From Bacillota bacterium (lineage in GTDB: Bacteria > Bacillota > Bacilli > Calditerricolales > Calditerricolaceae), in assembly GCA_017577925.1 (NCBI GenBank), contig PKQU01000039.1, forward strand, positions 1-12,193: a DNA stretch of 12,193 nucleotides, written 5' to 3'. A model generated the notes under the pieces. It had not been told where the DNA came from. It searched no databases and was given only the letters and a program-made list of their open reading frames with translations. This document shows, piece after piece, positions 6,876-12,193 of this stretch (the stretch's first letter is position 1; every line of letters starts with the position of its first letter). The translations under genes and the position numbers were made by a program.

Positions 6876-7070
6876 ATGCCACGCAGGCGTCGCGGCGTCA
6901 TGTCCGAGGAGCTGAAGCTGGAATTGGCCAAGGAACTGGGCATTTACGACACGATCCAGCGCGAAGGATGGGGGGCCATCACCACCCGTGATGCCGGGAA
7001 CCTCGTCAAAAAGGCGATCGAAATCGCCGAACGCGCGCTGATCACCCGTCAGCAGGGTACCGGTTCATAA
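6876..7070 (+). CDS. sspF: Alpha/beta-type small acid-soluble spore protein SspF
   Basis: A 64-residue DNA-binding spore protein of the SspF branch of the alpha/beta SASP family, which coats forespore DNA and protects it during dormancy. Recognisable blocks are the N-terminal RRRRGVMSEELK (3-14), ELAKELGIYD (16-25) and RDAGNLVKKAIEIAER (38-53), close in order and length to B. subtilis SspF (61 residues as I recall). ATG at 6876 is chosen because AAAGGAGG (6859-6866) lies 9 bases upstream; an in-frame TTG at 6870 would have only 3 bases of spacing. It is flanked by terminators on both sides and so is probably transcribed alone in the forespore. Its presence shows the host can form endospores or descends from one that did. 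Confidence 0.95.
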   Translation: MPRRRRGVMSEELKLELAKELGIYDTIQREGWGAITTRDAGNLVKKAIEIAERALITRQQGTGS

Positions 7071-7080
7071 CGCCGCCGGC

Positions 7081-7110
7081 AAGCCGGGGATTGTTTCCCC
7101 GGCTTTTTTT
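7081..7110 (+). terminator. Intrinsic terminator after sspF
   Basis: A 10-bp stem (7081-7090 with 7096-7105; core GCCGGGGA/TCCCCGGC) has a 5-base loop and a run of seven T (7104-7110), beginning 11 bases after the sspF stop. Confidence 0.92.
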
Positions 7111-7120
7111 GCGTTAGAAT
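7091..7120 (+). promoter_or_regulatory. Possible weak promoter for ispE-purR
   Basis: A -10-like TAGAAT (7115-7120, five of six) lies 18 bases after a poor -35 TTGTTT (7091-7096) that falls within the sspF terminator loop. Some promoter is needed after the terminator if ispE and purR are expressed independently, and this is the best candidate I see. Confidence 0.3.
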
Positions 7121-7154
7121 AGATGAGTTATGATGGGCGAGAGGGTGACGTGCC

Positions 7155-8024
7155 GTGATCATGGTAAAAGCGCCGGCCAAAATCAACCTCACCCTGGACG
7201 TAATCGGCAAACGGGATGACGGCTATCATGAAGTCGAAATGGTGATGACCACCATCGACCTGGCGGACCGCATTGACGTGACCTTAACGGACCAACCGGA
7301 CATTGTCGTCGACTGCTCGACAGCCTATGTACCAACCGACGAGCGCAACCTCGCGTATCGGGCGGCGGTCCTGATGAAGGAAACCTACGGCATTCGCCAG
7401 GGCATCACCATCCGGATTGACAAGCGCATTCCCGTCGCCGCGGGGCTGGGCGGGGGCTCGAGCGATGCGGCGGCGGTCATTCGCGCGCTGGATACGTTGT
7501 TGGGGCTGAACTTGTCGCACGACGAAATGGCCGCCCTTGGGGCGCGGATCGGCTCCGACGTGCCGTTTTTCGTGTACGGTGGCACGGCCGTGGCCCGGGG
7601 GCGTGGCGAGCGAATCGAGCCGGTGTCCCCGCCGCCGCCGTGTTGGGTTGTGCTGGCCAAACCACCCCTGGCCGTTTCCACGGCTGATGTGTACCGTGCC
7701 TTGCGTCTGGACGCCATCGCGCAGTCCCCGACGACGGCGGCGATGGTGGACGCGCTGAACCGGCAGGATTTTGCCGCCGTGTGCCGTTCCCTCGGCAACA
7801 TGCTGGAGACGGTCACCTTCTCTCTGCATCCGGAGGTGCGCAAGCTGAAGGAACGAATGCTGGCGTTCGGAGCCGAGGGGGCGCTCATGTCCGGCAGCGG
7901 GCCCACCGTCTTTGCCCTCGTGCGACAGTTCTCCCGGGCCCGCCGGATCACCAATGCCTTGCGCGGCTTTTGCCGCGACGTGTACCTGGTGCGCCTGCTG
8001 GGCGATGCGCGGCATCGCCCGTGA
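7155..8024 (+). CDS. ispE: 4-diphosphocytidyl-2-C-methyl-D-erythritol kinase
   Basis: Phosphorylates CDP-methylerythritol with ATP in the non-mevalonate (MEP) route to isopentenyl diphosphate. The 289-residue length is standard. It is a GHMP-superfamily kinase: substrate-region APAKINL with K9, the ATP-binding loop PVAAGLGGGSSDAA (93-106), D135 in IGSDVPFFVYGGTA as probable catalytic base, and the third GHMP motif LMSGSGPTVFALV near residues 242-254. GTG at 7155 is chosen because GAGGGTGA (7141-7148) lies 6 bases upstream; an ATG two codons later would have a 12-base gap. It precedes purR by 26 bases with no terminator, so the two are likely co-transcribed. Confidence 0.97.
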   Translation: MIMVKAPAKINLTLDVIGKRDDGYHEVEMVMTTIDLADRIDVTLTDQPDIVVDCSTAYVPTDERNLAYRAAVLMKETYGIRQGITIRIDKRIPVAAGLGGGSSDAAAVIRALDTLLGLNLSHDEMAALGARIGSDVPFFVYGGTAVARGRGERIEPVSPPPPCWVVLAKPPLAVSTADVYRALRLDAIAQSPTTAAMVDALNRQDFAAVCRSLGNMLETVTFSLHPEVRKLKERMLAFGAEGALMSGSGPTVFALVRQFSRARRITNALRGFCRDVYLVRLLGDARHRP

Positions 8025-8050
8025 CACTCTGGCGTTTGGGGGATCGGGCC

Positions 8051-8869
8051 ATGTCCAAAATCCGACGGAGTGCACGAATCGTTGACATAACACACGAATT
8101 GCTCACGCGACCGCACACCCTGATTCCGCTGACCTTTTTCGCCGAGCGCTACGAAGCGGCCAAGTCGTCCATCAGTGAAGACTTGGCCATCGTGAAGGAG
8201 GTCTTTGAGAAGAACGGCATCGGCCAACTCTTGACGGTTGCTGGCGCGGCGGGTGGTGTCAAGTTTATCCCCTACCTGCCCAAGGAACGGGCGCTCGCGG
8301 AGATCCGCGCCATCCTTCGTCGCCTGGAAGATCCGGATCGCCTCCTGCCCGGGGGCTACCTCTACATGACCGATGTGCTGGGGGAACCGCAGACGTTGCG
8401 CCAAATCGGGTATATGTTTGCCACCGTCTTCGCCGATTGCCAGGCCGACGTGGTGATGACGATGGAGACGAAGGGCATTCCGCTGGCCCATGCCACGGCG
8501 GAATTCCTGAACCTCCCTGTGGTGGTCGTGCGCCGCGACCACAAGGTGACGGAAGGGTCGGCGGTCAGCATCAACTACGTCTCCGGTTCCTCGAAGCGCA
8601 TTCAGACGATGTCCCTCTCCCGCCGGGCCCTGTCCGAGGAGGCGCGCGTGCTGATCATCGACGACTTTATGAAGGCAGGCGGCACCATCCGGGGGATGAT
8701 TGACCTGCTCCAGGAATTCCAGGCCCACGTGGTGGGCATCGGCGTGTTTGTGGAAAGCGCCTATGCCGAGGAGCGCCTGGTTGACAACTATGTTTCCCTG
8801 GCGCGCCTGACCGAGGTGGACGTGCGCGAGCGCCGCATTCGCCTGGAGCCGGGCAATTATTTCGCGTGA
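8051..8869 (+). CDS. purR: Purine operon repressor PurR (PRPP-responsive)
   Basis: The Gram-positive PurR, which represses purine biosynthesis genes and is released from DNA by PRPP; it is unrelated to the LacI-type PurR of E. coli. The 272-residue protein has an N-terminal winged-helix domain (about 1-72, starting SKIRRSARIVDITHELL) and a phosphoribosyltransferase-like domain. The PRPP motif VLIIDDFMKAGGT is at residues 200-212, and the family-typical VSINYVSGSS is also present. The C-terminus ends soon after the conserved core, a little shorter than B. subtilis PurR (285). ATG at 8051 gives the normal N-terminus, with GGGGGAT (8038-8044) upstream; the frame is open earlier, but that overlaps ispE. 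Its ligand is made by prs at the end of this window. Confidence 0.97.
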   Translation: MSKIRRSARIVDITHELLTRPHTLIPLTFFAERYEAAKSSISEDLAIVKEVFEKNGIGQLLTVAGAAGGVKFIPYLPKERALAEIRAILRRLEDPDRLLPGGYLYMTDVLGEPQTLRQIGYMFATVFADCQADVVMTMETKGIPLAHATAEFLNLPVVVVRRDHKVTEGSAVSINYVSGSSKRIQTMSLSRRALSEEARVLIIDDFMKAGGTIRGMIDLLQEFQAHVVGIGVFVESAYAEERLVDNYVSLARLTEVDVRERRIRLEPGNYFA

Positions 8870-8894
8870 CGCGGCGCGCGGCCGCGGCCGGTCC

Positions 8895-8923
8895 TTGACA
8901 GGCGTCTGGTGTGCCGTTACCTT
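8895..8923 (+). promoter_or_regulatory. Possible promoter for ridA
   Basis: Perfect TTGACA (8895-8900), 17-base spacer and a weak -10 TACCTT (8918-8923) in the 89-base gap after purR. Just before it lies a 12-base perfect GC palindrome (8879-8890) with no T-tract, so transcription may also continue from purR. Confidence 0.4.
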
Positions 8924-8958
8924 TCGGAATAAACGCATCAACCAAGGAGGCGGGATCC

Positions 8959-9336
8959 ATGAAGCACATCCACACGGACAAGGCCCCGGCGGCCATCGGC
9001 CCCTATGCCCAAGCGGTCCGGGTGGGCAACCTGCTGTTTACCTCGGGCCAGATTCCGCTTCGGCCTGACGGCACACTGGTCGAGGGGGACATCGCCGAGC
9101 AGACGAGACAGGTGTTGGAAAACCTGCGTGCCATTGTGGAAGCGGCGGGCGGAACCCTCGCCAATGTGGTGAAAACGACGGTCTACCTCCGGGACATGAA
9201 CGATTTTGCGGCGATGAACGAGGTGTACGGGCAGTACTTTGGGGAGCACCGCCCGGCACGCTCGACGGTCCAGGTGGCGCGCTTGCCCAAGGATGTGGCG
9301 GTGGAGATCGAGGCGATTGCGGTGTTGGCCGAGTGA
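8959..9336 (+). CDS. ridA: RidA family enamine/imine deaminase (YabJ)
   Basis: Hydrolyses reactive 2-aminoacrylate and related enamine/imine intermediates released by PLP enzymes; acts as a cytoplasmic trimer. The 125-residue protein equals B. subtilis YabJ in length. Family blocks include APAAIGPYAQAV (about 10-21), FTSGQIP, and near the C-terminus HRPARSTVQVARLPKDVAVEIEA. R101 is the expected carboxylate-binding arginine and E116 the acidic partner. The ATG at 8959 has AAGGAGG (8944-8950) 8 bases upstream; the frame opens earlier, but that extension lacks a site and family similarity. In B. subtilis, YabJ is linked to PurR-dependent purine control, which fits its position after purR. Confidence 0.97.
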   Translation: MKHIHTDKAPAAIGPYAQAVRVGNLLFTSGQIPLRPDGTLVEGDIAEQTRQVLENLRAIVEAAGGTLANVVKTTVYLRDMNDFAAMNEVYGQYFGEHRPARSTVQVARLPKDVAVEIEAIAVLAE

Positions 9337-9339
9337 AAA

Positions 9340-9352
9340 AGCGAACATTTTT
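9340..9352 (+). promoter_or_regulatory. PurBox-like sequence after ridA
   Basis: The segment just after the ridA stop, AAAAGCGAACATT (9337-9349), fits the B. subtilis PurBox AWWWCCGAACWWT at 12 of 13 positions. Functional PurR sites are normally a pair in inverted orientation about 16-17 bases apart, and no second box is seen, so binding is doubtful. Confidence 0.2.
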
Positions 9353-9360
9353 CGACACGG

Positions 9361-9390
9361 GCAGGAATGCACGCCGCTCACGGAGAAGGA
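9361..9390 (+). promoter_or_regulatory. Possible sigma-H promoter for spoVG
   Basis: GCAGGAATG (9361-9369) fits the sigma-H -35 pattern RnAGGAWWW at eight of nine. At the spacing I recall for the B. subtilis spoVG promoter stands GGAGAAGGA (9382-9390), where the -10 should read RnnGAATWW; only GAA of GAAT is kept. The -10 mismatch makes this tentative. Confidence 0.28.
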
Positions 9391-9429
9391 CATAGGGACA
9401 CGAATTCCCCGACCAAGGTGGTGAGCGGC

Positions 9430-9723
9430 GTGGAAATTACCGATGTGCGGCTGCGGCGCGTCTCGGCGGAGGGGCGGATGAGGGCTGTGGCGTCGGTCAC
9501 GTTCGACAACGAGTTTGTCGTCCACGACATCCGCGTGATCGACGGCAAGGATGGGCTGTTCGTGGCCATGCCCAGCAAGCGGGGCCCGGACGGGACCTAT
9601 CGCGATATTGCGCACCCCATTTCGTCGGCCACGCGTGCCAAAATCCAGGACGCCGTGCTGGCTGCGTACGCGCGCCTGGCGGCCGAGGACGAACAGGATG
9701 GACGGCAGCAGGCGGGTGCGTAA
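9430..9723 (+). CDS. spoVG: SpoVG, site-specific RNA/DNA-binding regulator
   Basis: A small regulatory protein first known for spore cortex formation and asymmetric septation in B. subtilis; homologues in Listeria, Staphylococcus and Borrelia bind RNA or DNA and affect virulence and envelope genes. The 97-residue product equals B. subtilis SpoVG in length and matches throughout: EITDVRLRRVSAEGRMRAVAS (residues 2-22), NEFVVHDIRVIDG, LFVAMPSKR and the helix with RAKIQDAVL. GTG at 9430 is chosen because it gives the family start MEITDVRL, with AAGGTGGTGA (9415-9424) 5 bases upstream. The C-terminal tail after about residue 82 is acidic and variable. It ends 7 bases before a terminator. Confidence 0.97.
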   Translation: MEITDVRLRRVSAEGRMRAVASVTFDNEFVVHDIRVIDGKDGLFVAMPSKRGPDGTYRDIAHPISSATRAKIQDAVLAAYARLAAEDEQDGRQQAGA

Positions 9724-9730
9724 CCGTGGC

Positions 9731-9765
9731 GGGAGGACTTCGGGGGAAGTCCTCCCTTTTCGTTT
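9731..9765 (+). terminator. Intrinsic terminator after spoVG
   Basis: A perfect 10-bp stem GGGAGGACTT/AAGTCCTCCC (9731-9740/9747-9756) with a 6-base loop is followed by TTTTCGTTT. Confidence 0.93.
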
Positions 9766-9793
9766 GGCGCGGCGTTCGTTGAAAACGTTACCC

Positions 9794-9822
9794 TTGAAAA
9801 GGGGGGCGCTTTCCGATATAGT
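9794..9822 (+). promoter_or_regulatory. Sigma-A promoter for glmU-prs
   Basis: TTGAAA (9794-9799, five of six), a 17-base spacer and TATAGT (9817-9822, five of six) stand between the spoVG terminator and glmU. The start would be near 9829, 27 bases before the glmU start codon. Confidence 0.75.
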
Positions 9823-9855
9823 CAGATTGAATCGGGACAGAAGGAGGACCGGACA

Positions 9856-11229
9856 TTGACAGCGACCTACGCGATCGTCCTGGCGGCAGGCTTGGGCACA
9901 CGGATGAAATCGAAGCGGAGCAAGGTGATGCACCCGGTCTGCGGCAAGCCAATGGTGGGCCACGTCGTCGATGCGTTGACGGCGTTGGGCGTGGACGACA
10001 TCGTGGTCGTCGTTGGGCACGGTGCCGACGCGGTGCGGGCCTACCTGGGCGACCGCGTCCGGTACGCGGTGCAGGAAGAGCAGCTCGGCACCGGCCATGC
10101 CGTCCGGTGTGCGGCGCCGATCCTGGCCGAGCGGGAGGGCACAACCTTCGTCCTGTGCGGCGACACGCCGCTGCTTCGCCCCGAGACGCTGGCGGCGATG
10201 CGCAAGGAACACGAGCGCAGGCAAGCGGCCGTTACTCTGCTGACCACCACGGCGGTGGATCCGACAGGGTACGGCCGCATTGTACGAGACGGCGCCGGGG
10301 ACGTGGTGCGCATTGTGGAGCACAAGGATGCCACCGAGGAGGAGCGGCGCATCCGCGAGATCAACACCGGAACCTACTGTTTCGATAACCGCAAGCTGTT
10401 TTCCGCCCTCGAGGAGGTTACCAACGATAACGCCCAGGGCGAATATTACCTGACCGACTGCGTGGCCATCTTGCGTCGCCGCGGGGAGACGGTGGCCGCG
10501 TGGCACACCGACGACGAAGAGGAGACGATCGGCATCAACGATCGCGTAACCTTGGCCCGCGCGGAGGCCGTTTTGCGTCGCCGCATCAACGAGGTGCACA
10601 TGAAAAACGGCGTGACGATTGTCGATCCGGCCACCACGTACATCGAGGCCGGCGTGACCATCGGCCGCGACACGGTGATCTTGCCCGGCACGCGCCTGGC
10701 CGGCGAGACCGTCATCGGGGAAGATGCGGTGATCGGGCCGTATACGGAGGTCATTGACAGTCACATCGGCCGCGGCGTGGTGATCCGTCACTCGGTGGTG
10801 GTGCAAAGTGCGGTGGCCGACGGTGCCGAGATCGGTCCCTTTGCCCACCTGCGCCCCGGTACGCGCATTGGCGAGGGCGTGCGCGTGGGAAACTTTGTCG
10901 AGGTGAAGAACAGCGTCATCGGGCCGCGTTCGAAGGCGGCGCACCTGACGTACATCGGCGACGCCGACGTGGGGGCCGACGTCAATTTCGGTTGTGGCAG
11001 CGTTGTCGTCAACTACGACGGCCGTACCAAGCACCGCACGGTGGTGGAGGACGGCGCGTTCATCGGCTGCAACACGAACTTGGTGGCCCCGGTGCGCGTG
11101 GGCAAGGGGGCCTACACGGCAGCGGGCTCGACGATTACCGATGATGTTCCCGACCACGCGCTGGCTATCGCGCGGGCGCGCCAGATCAACAAGCCGGAAT
11201 ACGTAAAAAAATGGAAATCGGAAGCGTGA
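9856..11229 (+). CDS. glmU: Bifunctional GlmU: GlcN-1-P acetyltransferase / GlcNAc-1-P uridyltransferase
   Basis: Makes UDP-N-acetylglucosamine, the precursor of peptidoglycan and teichoic acids, in two steps: acetylation of glucosamine-1-phosphate, then uridylyl transfer from UTP. The 457-residue protein has the N-terminal pyrophosphorylase domain (about 1-230) with nucleotide loop LAAGLGTRMKSK (9-20), CGDTPLL, and EINTGTYCFDN. The left-handed beta-helix with isoleucine/valine hexapeptide repeats spans about 252-440. H363 in KAAHLTYIGDA is the expected acetyltransferase base. The start is TTG at 9856, supported by AAGGAGG (9841-9847) at 8 bases and by the family N-terminus. prs follows after 12 bases in the same transcript. 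Confidence 0.98.
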   Translation: MTATYAIVLAAGLGTRMKSKRSKVMHPVCGKPMVGHVVDALTALGVDDIVVVVGHGADAVRAYLGDRVRYAVQEEQLGTGHAVRCAAPILAEREGTTFVLCGDTPLLRPETLAAMRKEHERRQAAVTLLTTTAVDPTGYGRIVRDGAGDVVRIVEHKDATEEERRIREINTGTYCFDNRKLFSALEEVTNDNAQGEYYLTDCVAILRRRGETVAAWHTDDEEETIGINDRVTLARAEAVLRRRINEVHMKNGVTIVDPATTYIEAGVTIGRDTVILPGTRLAGETVIGEDAVIGPYTEVIDSHIGRGVVIRHSVVVQSAVADGAEIGPFAHLRPGTRIGEGVRVGNFVEVKNSVIGPRSKAAHLTYIGDADVGADVNFGCGSVVVNYDGRTKHRTVVEDGAFIGCNTNLVAPVRVGKGAYTAAGSTITDDVPDHALAIARARQINKPEYVKKWKSEA

Positions 11230-11241
11230 TGGAGGGCAGTC

Positions 11242-12192
11242 ATGGGGAAGTATCGCGATCCCAAGCTGAAGGTGTTCACAGGCAACTCCAACCCAGCGCT
11301 GGCCCAGGAGATTGCGGACCACATCGGTGTTCCGCTCGGGAATGCGCACGCGTCGCGCTTTAGCGACGGGGAGATCCAGATCAAGCTGGAGGAGAGCGTA
11401 CGCGGGGCCGACGTGTTCGTCATCCAGTCGACCTGCTATCCCGTCAATGAAAACCTGATGGAACTCCTGGTCATGGTGGACGCCCTCAAACGGGCTTCGG
11501 CGAAATCGATCAATTGCGTCATCCCCTACTATGGATACGCCCGGCAGGACCGCAAGGCGCGCGCACGCGACCCGATCACGGCCAAGCTGGTGGCCAACCT
11601 GATTGAGACGGCGGGGGCCAACCGCGTCATCACCATGGACCTGCATGCCACGCAGATCCAGGGCTTTTTCGACATCCCCGTCGATCACCTGCTGGGTGTC
11701 CCGATCCTGGCCAAATACTTTCTGGAAAAGGGGCTCGACAACATCGTGGTCGTCTCGCCCGACCACGGCGGCGTGACGCGGGCGCGGAGGATGGCCGAGC
11801 GGCTTGGGGCGCCGATCGCCATCATTGACAAGCGGCGTCCGGAGCCGAACGTGGCCGAGGTGATGAACATCGTCGGCAACATCGAAGGGAAAACGGCCAT
11901 CCTGATCGATGACATTATCGACACGGCGGGCACGATCACCCTGGCGGCCAAGGCGCTTCTCGAGCATGGGGCGCGCGAGGTGTACGCGGCGTGCACGCAT
12001 CCTGTCCTTTCCGGGCCGGCCATCGAGCGGATTCGGCAGTCCCCGATCAAGGAGCTCGTCGTGACGAACACCATTCCCCTTACGCCGGAAAAGCGTCTCG
12101 ACAACATCGTCGTCCTGTCGGTGGCGCCGATCATCGGCGAGGCGATCATCCGCGTCCATGAAGAGCTGTCGGTGAGCAAGCTGTTCGACTAA
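11242..12192 (+). CDS. prs: Ribose-phosphate pyrophosphokinase (PRPP synthetase)
   Basis: Transfers pyrophosphate from ATP to ribose-5-phosphate to give PRPP, the starting sugar for purines, pyrimidines, histidine, tryptophan and NAD, and the effector of PurR. The 316-residue class I enzyme is complete. Visible are the RFSDGEIQ region, NENLMELL, the flexible ATP loop YYGYARQDRKARARDPI (about 95-111), the MDLHATQIQGFF segment (metal-binding H), and the PRPP/ribose-5-phosphate signature ILIDDIIDTAGT (220-231). ATG at 11242 has GGAGGG (11231-11236) 5 bases upstream. Its stop is one base from the window end, so any downstream terminator or ctc-like gene cannot be seen. Confidence 0.98.
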   Translation: MGKYRDPKLKVFTGNSNPALAQEIADHIGVPLGNAHASRFSDGEIQIKLEESVRGADVFVIQSTCYPVNENLMELLVMVDALKRASAKSINCVIPYYGYARQDRKARARDPITAKLVANLIETAGANRVITMDLHATQIQGFFDIPVDHLLGVPILAKYFLEKGLDNIVVVSPDHGGVTRARRMAERLGAPIAIIDKRRPEPNVAEVMNIVGNIEGKTAILIDDIIDTAGTITLAAKALLEHGAREVYAACTHPVLSGPAIERIRQSPIKELVVTNTIPLTPEKRLDNIVVLSVAPIIGEAIIRVHEELSVSKLFD

Positions 12193-12193
12193 A

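Noticed and set aside
8877..8890. GC-only palindrome after purR considered as a terminator or operator.
   Set aside because: No T-tract, and such palindromes arise easily in GC-rich spacer DNA; no known operator matches.
7385..8941. A second long minus-strand open frame (518 codons) opposite ispE and purR.
   Set aside because: Same cause: the two sense genes are certain, the antisense product resembles no family, and no ribosome site or promoter is apparent.
9351..9357. A perfect 0A-box (TGTCGAA on the minus strand) upstream of spoVG.
   Set aside because: The same seven bases also occur inside spoVG (9502-9508) and prs (11669-11675), so chance occurrence in this window is high.
9387..9406. 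AGGACAT followed by CGAATT as a sigma-H promoter for spoVG.
   Set aside because: The elements are only 8 bases apart, much too close for sigma-H recognition.
8938..12159. A stop-free reading frame of more than a thousand codons on the minus strand, opposite ridA-spoVG-glmU-prs.
   Set aside because: It runs antisense to four clearly recognised genes and its translation is low-complexity, rich in H, R, D and G, without any known domain. Codon bias in GC-rich genes removes stops from the opposite frame, so this is a shadow.

Overview
This window is a conserved chromosomal housekeeping segment from an endospore-forming member of the Bacillales. All genes lie on the + strand in almost exactly the order found around metS-prs in Bacillus subtilis: metG(metS)-tatD(yabD)-yabE-rnmV-ksgA-[ykuK-like]-veg-sspF-ispE-purR-ridA(yabJ)-spoVG-glmU(gcaD)-prs. 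The DNA is strongly G+C rich, by eye well above 55%, and GTG/TTG starts are common. The Shine-Dalgarno sites are strong and the sporulation genes sspF and spoVG are intact. Together this suggests a high-GC, possibly thermophilic, Bacillales lineage. The genus cannot be fixed from this sequence alone.

Layout. Positions 1-123 hold the 3' part of a T-box leader with its terminator, in front of metG. metG is followed closely by tatD. A 173-base gap then carries a near-perfect sigma-A promoter for yabE (a cell-wall 3D-domain protein). rnmV (5S rRNA maturation) and ksgA (16S rRNA dimethyladenosines) follow as an overlapping pair. Next comes a small RNase-H-like protein of the YkuK family, in the place where B. 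subtilis has yabG, and a strong terminator closes this unit. Two tandem consensus promoters with extended -10 elements drive veg. The veg terminator hairpin overlaps its own stop codon. sspF is a monocistronic spore-protein gene with its own terminator.

ispE and purR form a tight pair (isoprenoid precursor kinase; purine repressor). ridA and spoVG follow, each after a gap holding possible promoter elements, and spoVG ends in a clear terminator. glmU and prs form the last unit, driven by a sigma-A promoter; they make UDP-GlcNAc and PRPP. PRPP, the product of prs, is the effector that PurR senses, and RidA is tied to the purine regulon in B. subtilis, so the 3' half has a loose nucleotide-metabolism theme.

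I see no mobile element, CRISPR array, tRNA or rRNA gene, long repeat or foreign-looking island. The departures from the textbook arrangement are the ykuK-like gene in place of yabG, the doubled veg promoter, the veg terminator inside the stop codon, and a PurBox-like sequence between ridA and spoVG. No new multi-gene system is evident.
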